Part shown: piece after piece, positions 17,161 through 24,325 of the stretch | Layout: every line of letters starts with the position of its first letter | Numbering within the stretch: position 1 is the stretch's first letter | Source of the DNA: Rheinheimera sp. EpRS3 | Lineage (GTDB): Bacteria; Pseudomonadota; Gammaproteobacteria; Enterobacterales; Alteromonadaceae | Reading direction: 5' to 3' | Assembly: GCF_001513785.1 (NCBI RefSeq) | Contig: NZ_LNQS01000008.1 | Coordinates: 310,001-374,000, forward strand | DNA: 64,000 nt | The notes under the pieces: generated by a model | Database searches by the model: none | Seen by the model: the letters and a program-made list of their open reading frames with translations, nothing else | What the model was told of the DNA's origin: nothing | Made by a program: the position numbers and the translations under genes

Positions 17161-17206
17161 GAAGTTGCAGAGAAAGGGTTAGTTAAAAAGAGCGAGCTGT
17201 CCCCCC
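17161..17206. other. Possible mobile-element remnant at the island edge
   Basis: The 215 bases between the DUF2970 gene and the methyltransferase contain a tract ending GAGCGAGCTGTCCCCCC. I associate similar tracts with remnants flanking IS200/RAYT-like elements in marine Gammaproteobacteria, but this is from memory. No dam remnant is found here. Composition turns AT-rich to the right. Confidence 0.25.
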
Positions 17207-17274
17207 AAATTAATTAGAGAAGTATGTAGTTGGAAAATTGTTTTCGGCATTACATGAATTATGGCGCTTGCAAA

Positions 17275-17295
17275 TGTATACTGTTTAAATATACA
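17275..17295. promoter_or_regulatory. Inverted repeat before the methyltransferase operon
   Basis: TGTATA-N9-TATACA, a perfect six-base inverted repeat, ends 17 bases before the ATG of the methyltransferase and overlaps AT-rich promoter-like sequence (TTAAATATACATATAG). It could be an operator limiting methyltransferase expression. No control-protein gene is visible nearby. Confidence 0.4.
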
Positions 17296-17312
17296 TATAG
17301 TGAGAAAGTTAA

Positions 17313-18038
17313 ATGCCCGAAGAATCAGTTAACTATGGAATGTTCGATACTTTAGAGACAGGCAACGAGTCTTTACCTTTTAACTTGTATAACATGGATG
17401 CAATATCTTGGTTAAAGACACTGAATGACAATTCTGTTGATCTCATGATTACAGACCCACCATATGAGTCACTAGAAAAACACAGAAAAATAGGGACAAC
17501 TACACGCTTAAAAAACAGTAAAGCCTCCAGCAACAAGTGGTTCGAAATATTTCCGAACGAGCGTTTCGAGTCTTTGCTGATAGAGGTATATCGAGTTCTC
17601 AAAAAGAATAGTCATTTCTATCTTTTCTGTGATCAAGAAACAGCATTCTATGTGAAACCGATAGCTGAAAGCGTAGGATTCAAATTTTGGAAACCTATCG
17701 TATGGGACAAAATGAAAATAGGTATGGGGTACCATTACAGAGCTAGGTACGAATTCATTTTGTTTTTTGAAAAGGGAAAGAGGAAACTTAATAATTTTTC
17801 AACTCCAGATGTTTTACAGGTGCCCAGAGTATTCCGAGGATACCCCACAGAAAAACCTGTGAAACTATTGGAAATACTGATAAATCAAAGTAGCATGGCC
17901 GGAGAATGTATATTTGACCCTTTTATGGGGTCTGGTTCAACCGGAAAAGCAGCTCTAAACTTAAAACGACAATTTGTTGGAAACGATTTGTGTGTAGAAG
18001 CCTGTCAAGTGACTAAAGATAGGTTAATCAAAGAATAA
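17313..18038 (+). CDS. DNA methyltransferase, DPPY type (N6-adenine/N4-cytosine, beta-like order)
   Basis: 241-residue amino-methyltransferase. Catalytic motif IV DPPY is at about residues 48-51 (LMITDPPYESL) and the AdoMet motif I DPFMGSGSTGKAA near 205, so the catalytic motif precedes the binding motif as in the beta class of type II and orphan methyltransferases. The segment between holds a GTTTRLKNSKASSNKWF stretch, probably part of target recognition. It is the first of three genes packed on the + strand (9-base gap, then ATGA overlap). Codon use is AT-rich, unlike the flanking core genes, indicating transfer. It could be the modification half of a restriction or defence module; target sequence unknown. 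Confidence 0.9.
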   Translation: MPEESVNYGMFDTLETGNESLPFNLYNMDAISWLKTLNDNSVDLMITDPPYESLEKHRKIGTTTRLKNSKASSNKWFEIFPNERFESLLIEVYRVLKKNSHFYLFCDQETAFYVKPIAESVGFKFWKPIVWDKMKIGMGYHYRARYEFILFFEKGKRKLNNFSTPDVLQVPRVFRGYPTEKPVKLLEILINQSSMAGECIFDPFMGSGSTGKAALNLKRQFVGNDLCVEACQVTKDRLIKE

Positions 18039-18047
18039 GGACGTCGC

Positions 18048-18443
18048 ATGATTTTAACGGTATTGGCATATCCCAAAGATTTCCCACAGGGAGTTCCTCC
18101 CCAAAACGCCCAAGCAGCAGACGGAATAGCTTATAGGGTTGTGGTAAATAATCCTCCTAAACAACAGGATTTCTGTGGTTACTACAGAGAACCGTTTCAA
18201 AAAAAAGTGCCTGCCAATCCGCCTCCTAATTTTTTTGGGACATCTATGTACAGAAAATACGAATCCATAAAATTAGCTAGAGATTTGTATAAAAATCTTC
18301 GAGGAAAAAAAATAGCTAAAGGGAAGTTGAGTTCAGAATATGGTGTAATTTCTGATGAAAGACATGATTCCCACTTTGAAGCTTGGTTAAAAGAAAATTG
18401 CGGTATCGAAAAAAACTTCGAAGTTTTGAGTTGTGAATTATGA
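18048..18443 (+). CDS. Hypothetical protein in the methyltransferase operon
   Basis: 131 residues, not recognised. It begins MILTVLAYPKDFPQGVPPQ, is rich in Pro, Lys and aromatic residues, and contains NPPPNFFGTSMYRKYESIK near the middle; no membrane segment, signal peptide or catalytic motif stands out. A strong ribosome site (AAGGACGTCGC) lies between the methyltransferase stop and its ATG, and its TGA overlaps the ATG of the next gene, so it belongs to the operon. It shares the AT-rich composition. It might be a small nuclease, a specificity subunit or a DNA-binding accessory, but nothing in the sequence decides this. Confidence 0.75.
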   Translation: MILTVLAYPKDFPQGVPPQNAQAADGIAYRVVVNNPPKQQDFCGYYREPFQKKVPANPPPNFFGTSMYRKYESIKLARDLYKNLRGKKIAKGKLSSEYGVISDERHDSHFEAWLKENCGIEKNFEVLSCEL

Positions 18444-19735
18444 ATTTCATACCCAAGCTTCAAGAATTAGGCACCGTAAAGCTTTTGAAGATTTATCACC
18501 AATACGATATCCCAAGGACATTCTTAGTTAGCACTAGAAATCTCGGCTCTTGTGTCGTCATTTGGTTTGATGAAGATGAAAGTTGTGACTCTTGGTATTA
18601 CGCTCCCGTAAATGACGAAGAAATAGAAAGACTGGAACGCGGTTATGTGCAACTTCGTGATGTTTTTTGCCATAAAGAGTTATACGAAATCAGAACTGGA
18701 CACTGTGAAACAGTGAAAGCTTCCTTTAATCGGATTTCTCCTTCTACAGTCGATCAAGACGCATTGCCACCGCCTGGATTTGCAGTCAAGGTTATCGGGG
18801 AAGGGATATTTGATATTGAGCAGCGCAAGCACGATTCGTTTGCACTACACTCGAACTCACACGAAATTAGAATAAGTAGGCCTGGGAGCAAAAAACTAAT
18901 TGAGTGGGAACCTATTGAGTTTATATTTGGAGCTTGGAAGAGATTACACAATAACATCCTCCAAACTGTGCAAAATATAACCGAAGACGTTTCAGCTTTT
19001 CCAGATGTTGCTACTACTGGTTCGTATAAAATGCAATTTCGATCATCTCACAATAACGATGTATATGAAGGTGTGAAAAAGGTGTTTGACGCAGTTAAAT
19101 GTGCAGATGGTTCTTTATATAAATTAAAAGAGCTGAATGTAGATTTATCTGTATTAGAAGAGCTGCTTTTAAATCTGATAGAGTTTAATCTGAAATTTGA
19201 AATAAGAACAAATTCTGGTGCTCTTATAGAGAGTTTAAATTACAAGTTAGTTGAAAAAACAATCAACGCTTTAAATGAATATAACCAACATATAATCTCA
19301 AGTGATCTAATACCTCAAGCGAATGAAATTGACCGAATAATTACATATGTAAAAAATAAGTCTACGGGTAAACCATTTACATCAGAAACAGAAGACATTA
19401 CCCCTCGACAGATAGATTATTATAAAGCAGCTTCTGACATGCTTGGTCTAAGTAACAGAGGTACTCTGACTCCGATAGGGTGGAGGTTATCAGAGTTAGA
19501 AAATGAAATTGAAATCTACCAAATATTACTTGATAGATTTGAAACATCAGAGTGCGGATGGGCTTGGTTAAAGTACGCAGGTGTAAGATCTATATTAGAG
19601 CTAGACCCATATTCAGCAGAAAGCTTTCTGAGAGAATATTCTACAGGTCTAAGTGAGTCTACGATTGTAAGACGAGCTTCAACTCTCAGAAAATGGCCTT
19701 TAGCATTTGCTGAAAAATTAAATAGGTCGCGTTGA
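18440..19735 (+). CDS. Hypothetical protein, DUF6575-like N-terminus, in the methyltransferase operon
   Basis: 431 residues. The first about 110 residues (from FIPKLQELGTVKLLKIYHQYD, then VIWFDEDE and WYYAPVNDEEIERL) resemble DUF6575, a domain of unknown function, as I recall it. The middle is helical and Leu/Asn/Glu-rich. The last about 110 residues begin TPRQIDYYKAASDMLGL and LTPIGWRLSELE, and look like a winged-helix module seen at the C-termini of some restriction and defence proteins; this comparison is from memory. No clear PD-(D/E)xK or HNH nuclease signature is visible. Translation is coupled to the 131-residue gene by an ATGA overlap. A restriction or effector role beside the methyltransferase is plausible but unproven. 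Confidence 0.7.
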   Translation: MNFIPKLQELGTVKLLKIYHQYDIPRTFLVSTRNLGSCVVIWFDEDESCDSWYYAPVNDEEIERLERGYVQLRDVFCHKELYEIRTGHCETVKASFNRISPSTVDQDALPPPGFAVKVIGEGIFDIEQRKHDSFALHSNSHEIRISRPGSKKLIEWEPIEFIFGAWKRLHNNILQTVQNITEDVSAFPDVATTGSYKMQFRSSHNNDVYEGVKKVFDAVKCADGSLYKLKELNVDLSVLEELLLNLIEFNLKFEIRTNSGALIESLNYKLVEKTINALNEYNQHIISSDLIPQANEIDRIITYVKNKSTGKPFTSETEDITPRQIDYYKAASDMLGLSNRGTLTPIGWRLSELENEIEIYQILLDRFETSECGWAWLKYAGVRSILELDPYSAESFLREYSTGLSESTIVRRASTLRKWPLAFAEKLNRSR

Positions 19736-19784
19736 TAGAAAAAGCAATACGAGCCCAGCCAGATATTTACGCGCTTGCAATGCA

Positions 19785-19806
19785 CAATCTCTTTGCGAAG
19801 AGATTG
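19785..19806 (+). repeat. Perfect hairpin downstream of the island operon
   Basis: CAATCTCTT-TGCG-AAGAGATTG, a nine-base perfect stem with a four-base loop, is followed by CTTTACC. It has only a weak T-run, so it may be an auxiliary terminator or an RNA-processing hairpin. Confidence 0.55.
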
Positions 19807-19832
19807 CTTTACCTATACCACTTTATAACCAT

Positions 19833-19872
19833 AGCCTCTTGGATAACTTCAACCTAGAGGCTTTTTTCTTTT
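19833..19872 (+). terminator. Rho-independent terminator of the methyltransferase operon
   Basis: AGCCTCT with an inner GG pairs to CC and AGAGGCT across a 12-base loop, followed by TTTTTCTTTT. It lies between the convergent island genes and ends the rightward transcript. Confidence 0.8.
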
Positions 19873-19940
19873 GAGTTTAGTAAGTATTGATACACCTTTA
19901 CACTAATCAACCTTCTAAACTTATTACAAGGCATTTAAGA

Positions 19941-20510
19941 CTATTTAGCAGGAAACATCACAAACCCGTGTTTCTCAAAGGTCTTCTTAAATTTCATACT
20001 ATTTTTTCCAAAATAGAAGAACGCCTGACCTCGAGTATTTCCTGATATATTTTTTCTATCAGCATTCCAGAAGCTTATTCTATGATTCGTAAAACAAATA
20101 GCACTACAATGATTCACAAGTGCACTAAACCACCTGGTATCAGTAGCATTATTTGCCAGTACAATACCTTCTACAAATTTATGAGCGTCATATTGATCAA
20201 TAAATCGATTTACAGAGCGCCCACACAGCCCTGCTGAATAGGGAGGGTTCATAAAAACTTTAACCTTGTCACCAACGTTCCAATCGTTGTCGAAAGCACT
20301 GTTATCTATAGTGAATATCTTTGTCGCCCGTACGATTTCATTTGCTCTTTCTGACGAAAAAGGGTCTAGATCGATTCCACCTAAGACAGTTCGAACTGAA
20401 TCTATATACTCAGGTGGAGTAAACCAAGCGTCAGAATCTCTTTTCTTTTCCTCAGAAGTGCCAGGCTTAGCTCCAATGTAGGCTAATTTGTTTGAGTTAG
20501 CTTTGGTCAT
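19941..20510 (-). CDS. Phage-type DNA N6-adenine methyltransferase
   Basis: 189 residues of the phage Dam-like family (Pfam DNA N-6-adenine-methyltransferase). Diagnostic features are DAWFTPPEYIDSVRTVLG near residue 27, LDPFSSERAN near 48, the catalytic MNPPYSAG near 87, and RISFWNADRKN with GQAFFYFG near the C-terminus. The ATG at 20510 follows a GAGGCGAT ribosome site; a TTG one codon earlier is the end of the open frame. Convergent to the three-gene operon and just downstream of the broken dam gene in the same direction. It might supply adenine methylation that the host Dam can no longer perform, or protect the island DNA; its target is unknown. Confidence 0.88.
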   Translation of the reverse strand: MTKANSNKLAYIGAKPGTSEEKKRDSDAWFTPPEYIDSVRTVLGGIDLDPFSSERANEIVRATKIFTIDNSAFDNDWNVGDKVKVFMNPPYSAGLCGRSVNRFIDQYDAHKFVEGIVLANNATDTRWFSALVNHCSAICFTNHRISFWNADRKNISGNTRGQAFFYFGKNSMKFKKTFEKHGFVMFPAK

Positions 20511-20544
20511 CAAAATCGCCTCAGTGTTTTTCTATAATTACGAC

Positions 20545-20555
20545 GTGTATTACAC
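20545..20555. promoter_or_regulatory. Palindrome before the phage-type methyltransferase
   Basis: GTGTATTACAC is an 11-base perfect palindrome about 35 bases upstream of the methyltransferase ATG, overlapping likely promoter sequence (TAATTATAG on the - strand). Candidate operator; no regulator is identified. Confidence 0.35.
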
Positions 20556-20563
20556 ATCTAATT

Positions 20564-21256
20564 CTAATAAGTACGCCATTTATAAGCATGGTTTACAAAT
20601 CGACGTTTTCTTGTAAAGGTAAATAAAACTTTTCTTAAAAAGGATTCAAAGATCAAAGCATTATCAACAACCCAAGCGAAAAGTTCTTTTTTAGTTCGAT
20701 ATAAGCAATAAACCACTGCACCAACAGGCGCCTGCAGCATTAGTTGCTGGTAGCTGGCACAGCTAAATTCAGCACGTTGCGCTTTCTCTGCGAAAAAATA
20801 CAACTCGGCTTGTGGAAAGTACGGCTTTTTATAACTGCCAAAAGGCACATTAAACTTACCTGAAAGATTGTAACGGCACAGGCCATTGTAGCCATGCCGG
20901 TTCAGATACAGAAATAACAGCGCCCGCTCATAGGCATCGTCACTGAGGTTGAATTGCTGGCGCAACCGCAGATAAACCTCACGCTGGTTAGTGAGCTGTG
21001 TAAACAAGGTTTTTGCATCAGCTATAAAACTATCGGGCTGAGTTTTAACCAGTTGATACAAGTTAATTAGATCTGCGTTAATATCGTTCAGTTTATAGCT
21101 TGGATAATCAGTATTAAGGAATACTGAGCCGGCGCCAACGAAAGGTTCTATCAGAGTATCACTGTCTGGCAGATGCTGTTGTATTGCATCTACCAGATTG
21201 TATTTCCCACCCGCCCACTTAAGAAATGCCCGGCTTTTTTGCCTGCTTTTAACCAT
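20564..21256 (-). pseudogene. dam: Truncated Dam adenine methyltransferase lacking DPPY
   Basis: Residues 1-184 are a clear housekeeping Dam: RAFLKWAGGKYNLVDAIQQH, EPFVGAGSVFLNTDYPSY, LFLYLNRHGYNGLCRYNL and GKFNVPFGSYKKPYFPQAELY. The match ends at VVYC (codon ending at 20705), where Dam should continue with the catalytic DPPY. Instead 46 unrelated residues rich in Phe, Arg and Lys run to a stop; about 95 residues of normal Dam, with the catalytic motif, are missing. I checked all three - strand frames over 20521-20707 and found no DPPY, so this is not a simple frameshift. Host-like composition stops at the same point, so acquisition of the neighbouring island removed the 3' end. GATC methylation by this protein is very unlikely. 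Confidence 0.88.
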
Positions 21257-21262
21257 AGGTTG

Positions 21263-22552
21263 TTATTCCGGCACGCTTTGCTGGTTGCGGCGCAAGGCGT
21301 TAATTTCTGTCTGTACGGCCTGTAATCGTTTAACAAAAGGCCCGCCAGTCCGCAGTGCCTCAGGCAACTGTGCCAGTTGTTGATTAGCAGCAGCGGCATT
21401 ACTAAACGGTGCCAATAATATTACCCGTTGTGTTTTACCCTGCCAGTTACGCTGATAAACCAGGCTGCCCAGCTGTGGATAAGCCTTATTAAAGCGCTGT
21501 AAGGACGCATCACTGGACAATACGGCAAGCTGCAGTGCTACCTGTTGTTTGTCCATGCCGAGCAGTTCGGTTTCATCATACTTAAAAGACTCTACTACAA
21601 GCGGTTCCTCAACCTCTGGCGCATCCGGTTCTGATACGGCTTGCTCTGCCGGCACGGTTGCATTTTCAGCTTCAATCGCACTATCGTCTGTAACGATTTG
21701 CTCTGGCGCAGCAGGTGGAATTGTCGGGATCAGTTCTGGTTCAGGTACAGGCTCTACAAAAGCGGTGTCTTGTTCTGCGATAACGTCTTCTGGCTCTGGC
21801 GTAACTGCTGGTATCGGCACCGGTATACGCACTGGCGTATCAGGTGTTTCGCTTTCAGGCCAGAAAAAATAAAGCAACATAGCCACCAAAACTACCGCTA
21901 TCACAATATATACCGCTTTAAACGGCGGCATAGCAGGCTTAGTGTATTCTGGTATTATTGCAGCAGACCTGGCTTGCGCCGCGGGACGCAATAACAAGTG
22001 CAGGTTGCCATCAGCATCAGCCAGACGAGTGGTAATTTCCAGTGGATTAAGTTGTTCTGCTAGCAGCAAGGATTCTGCATCGGCGGATGTAGGCCGATTG
22101 ATGGTAAGCGTTAAGCCGTCGTCTAATAAGGGTTTGCCGGAAAAGCTAAACAGCAAACAGGATAAATTCTGTAACTGTGGCAAAATAGTGCTAAATTGCT
22201 CGGTATTATCAATGATAAGCAGCAACGGCATTGTACCGGCCTGGGCCGCTATTTGTTCCGACAACGCGACACCAGCCTGGGCTGGCAAACCAAACCATTG
22301 CTGCATTAACTGGCCTGCAACCTGATCATCACCTGCGGCGGTATTGAGCAAAGCAACGTTATATTGCTCGGAAAACAGCTCAGCCAGTGTCAATGCCAGT
22401 GTTGACTTACCGCTGCCCACTGCACCAACAGCCTCAATATGATCAACATCATTAAACGCCAGTTGGAACAGCAACCGTTCTGTCCATTCCCGCTGCGATG
22501 GCAGCAAGTGGTCAAACGATGCTAACTTTGCCTGCAGTTCAGTTGTTTCCAT
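21263..22552 (-). CDS. damX: DamX-like cell-division protein (ATPase-like + SPOR)
   Basis: Membrane protein recruited to the septum. About 429 residues: an N-terminal AAA-like domain with Walker A GAVGSGKST near residue 43, one transmembrane helix near 215-235 (AVYIVIAVVLVAMLLYFFW), a Pro/Glu/Val-rich acidic linker, and a C-terminal SPOR domain (ALQLAVLSSDASLQRFN ... QRVILLAPFSNAAAANQQL) that binds denuded peptidoglycan. ATG 22552 is preferred over the TTG two codons upstream. It overlaps the aroB end and is followed by dam, the conserved aroK-aroB-damX-dam order. Confidence 0.9.
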   Translation of the reverse strand: METTELQAKLASFDHLLPSQREWTERLLFQLAFNDVDHIEAVGAVGSGKSTLALTLAELFSEQYNVALLNTAAGDDQVAGQLMQQWFGLPAQAGVALSEQIAAQAGTMPLLLIIDNTEQFSTILPQLQNLSCLLFSFSGKPLLDDGLTLTINRPTSADAESLLLAEQLNPLEITTRLADADGNLHLLLRPAAQARSAAIIPEYTKPAMPPFKAVYIVIAVVLVAMLLYFFWPESETPDTPVRIPVPIPAVTPEPEDVIAEQDTAFVEPVPEPELIPTIPPAAPEQIVTDDSAIEAENATVPAEQAVSEPDAPEVEEPLVVESFKYDETELLGMDKQQVALQLAVLSSDASLQRFNKAYPQLGSLVYQRNWQGKTQRVILLAPFSNAAAANQQLAQLPEALRTGGPFVKRLQAVQTEINALRRNQQSVPE

Positions 22553-23609
22553 CAGCAAATACCCTGAAAAGTTCCGTTTCGGTTACGTTATCTACCACAG
22601 CTGTGGCGCCAAACGCGGTTGGTAACACAAAACGCATACTGCCGTTTTTAACTTTTTTATCCGTTTTCATGTAAGGCATAAAATCGCCAATATGCATACC
22701 TTCTGGAGGTTTAACCGGCAATGAAAATGCCAGCAATAATGCATTAATACGTGTTAAGTCTGCTGCTTGCAAATCGCCCCGACTGAAAGCCAGTTCAGCG
22801 GCCATTACCATACCTACTGCCACCGCCTCGCCATGCAGCCATTCGCCATAACCCAGATAAGCTTCTATAGCATGGCCAAAAGTATGGCCTAAATTAAGCA
22901 GTGCTCTTTCGCCTTGCTCTGTTTCATCGCGGCTGACAATATCAGCTTTCATTTGGCAACAGTAGCGAATCATCTCGGCCAGTGTAGCAGCATGCTGTTG
23001 TTGAATAAGCTGTTGTTTCTGTTCCAGCCAGCTGAAAAACTCAGCGTCAGCTATCAGGGCATACTTAATCACTTCTGCCATACCGGCTGCAAACTCCCGC
23101 GTAGGCAACGTTGATAACACTGCAGTATTAATCAGTACCTGAGCAGGTTGTTTAAAAGCACCGATCATATTCTTGCCAAGCGGATGGTTTACGGCTGTTT
23201 TACCACCCACAGAAGAATCGACCTGAGATAATAACGTAGTGGGAATTTGTAAAAAGGGCACACCGCGCTGATAACAGGCAGCAACAAAACCAGTAAGATC
23301 GCCAATTACCCCACCGCCCAGTGCAACCAGTAGTGCATCGCGGGACATGCGCTGTTCCAGCAAAAAACCCATAACCTGTTCAAACGAACTTAAGGTTTTA
23401 TAGGCTTCACCATCAGGCAGTAAGAAATGTAGTGTTGTGCAGCCGGTAAACAATTGCTGCACAGACTGAAGATAAAGTGGGGCCACGGTGGGGTTAGAGA
23501 TAATAACAACCTGACGGCAGTTCGCCAGCGCAGGTTCTAGCCCTTGAAAATTATCAGCGATAGAGATGGTGTAGCTGCGTTCGCCAAGTTGGACTTCAAC
23601 TTTCTGCAT
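22539..23609 (-). CDS. aroB: 3-dehydroquinate synthase
   Basis: Second step of the shikimate pathway: NAD- and metal-dependent cyclisation of DAHP to 3-dehydroquinate. 356 residues. Conserved motifs are GGGVIGDLTGFVAACYQRG near 97, PTTLLSQVDSSVGGKTAVNH near 128, the substrate/metal region EVIKYALI and RALLNLGHTFGHAIEA near 240, with GEAVAVGM near 265. It follows aroK by 24 bases and overlaps damX by 14, so it belongs to the aroK-aroB-damX operon. Confidence 0.97.
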   Translation of the reverse strand: MQKVEVQLGERSYTISIADNFQGLEPALANCRQVVIISNPTVAPLYLQSVQQLFTGCTTLHFLLPDGEAYKTLSSFEQVMGFLLEQRMSRDALLVALGGGVIGDLTGFVAACYQRGVPFLQIPTTLLSQVDSSVGGKTAVNHPLGKNMIGAFKQPAQVLINTAVLSTLPTREFAAGMAEVIKYALIADAEFFSWLEQKQQLIQQQHAATLAEMIRYCCQMKADIVSRDETEQGERALLNLGHTFGHAIEAYLGYGEWLHGEAVAVGMVMAAELAFSRGDLQAADLTRINALLLAFSLPVKPPEGMHIGDFMPYMKTDKKVKNGSMRFVLPTAFGATAVVDNVTETELFRVFADGNN

Positions 23610-23633
23610 CAGCAGCTCCCCGGTAGATGTTGG

Positions 23634-24152
23634 TTAGAAACCCAGTTGTTCTATAATCTGACTGGCTACAGCACGAGCGCTTTGCTCATCCGTACGCACT
23701 GTAAAGTCAGCAATTTCTGCATAAAGCGGGTTACGTTCAGCCGCCAGACGCTCCAGAACCTCTTTGGGTGCTTCTTCAGTTTGCAGCAACGGCCTGCGTT
23801 TATCACGCTGAGTACGGGCAACCTGCTTTTCAATTGGTGTCTCAAGATACACTACAATACCGCGCGCAGACAAGCGGTTACGGGTCTCTTTACTCAGTAC
23901 GGATCCACCGCCAGTAGCCAGCACAATGCCCTGTAGTTCGGTCAGATCCTGAATGACAGTTTCTTCACGTACGCGGAAACCCTCTTCACCTTCCAGATCA
24001 AATACCCAGGCAATATCTGCACCGGTGCGGCGCTCGATTTCCTGATCCGAATCGTAGAACTCAAGATGAAGCATGTCTGCTAAGTGACGTCCAATTGTGC
24101 TTTTGCCTGCACCCATTGGGCCAACAAGGAAGATATTACGTTTTTCTGCCAT
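23634..24152 (-). CDS. aroK: Shikimate kinase I
   Basis: Phosphorylates shikimate with ATP. 172 residues with Walker [10 protein letters not shown] at about residues 11-19, the shikimate-binding [18 protein letters not shown] segment, the EGFRVRE motif near 60, GGGSVL near 82, and the lid region [11 protein letters not shown]. It heads the aroK-aroB-damX-dam block downstream of pilQ, a typical gammaproteobacterial order. The 173 bases between pilQ and aroK probably hold its promoter. A TAGTATTACTA palindrome lies directly before the ATG, where a Shine-Dalgarno would be expected, and none is obvious. Confidence 0.97.
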   Translation of the reverse strand: MAEKRNIFLVGPMGAGKSTIGRHLADMLHLEFYDSDQEIERRTGADIAWVFDLEGEEGFRVREETVIQDLTELQGIVLATGGGSVLSKETRNRLSARGIVVYLETPIEKQVARTQRDKRRPLLQTEEAPKEVLERLAAERNPLYAEIADFTVRTDEQSARAVASQIIEQLGF

Positions 24153-24325
24153 AGGTAGTATTACTAATCAGCTAACTCAGTGAAAAGTTGAATTCAAGGA
24201 CCAAAAGGCTCCCACGAAAATTTGAAGCGCTGAATTATGTCAGGAATAGCCTTTTGTTGGCAAGCTAATTCTCAAACCTCCAGCACCGCTGCCAGCGCAG
24301 CTACAGCAGTGCTTATGTTGTCAGC

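Noticed and set aside
20564-20707. A frameshift or sequencing error restoring dam
   Set aside because: None of the three reverse frames in 20521-20707 encodes DPPY or the Dam C-terminus, and composition changes at the same point.
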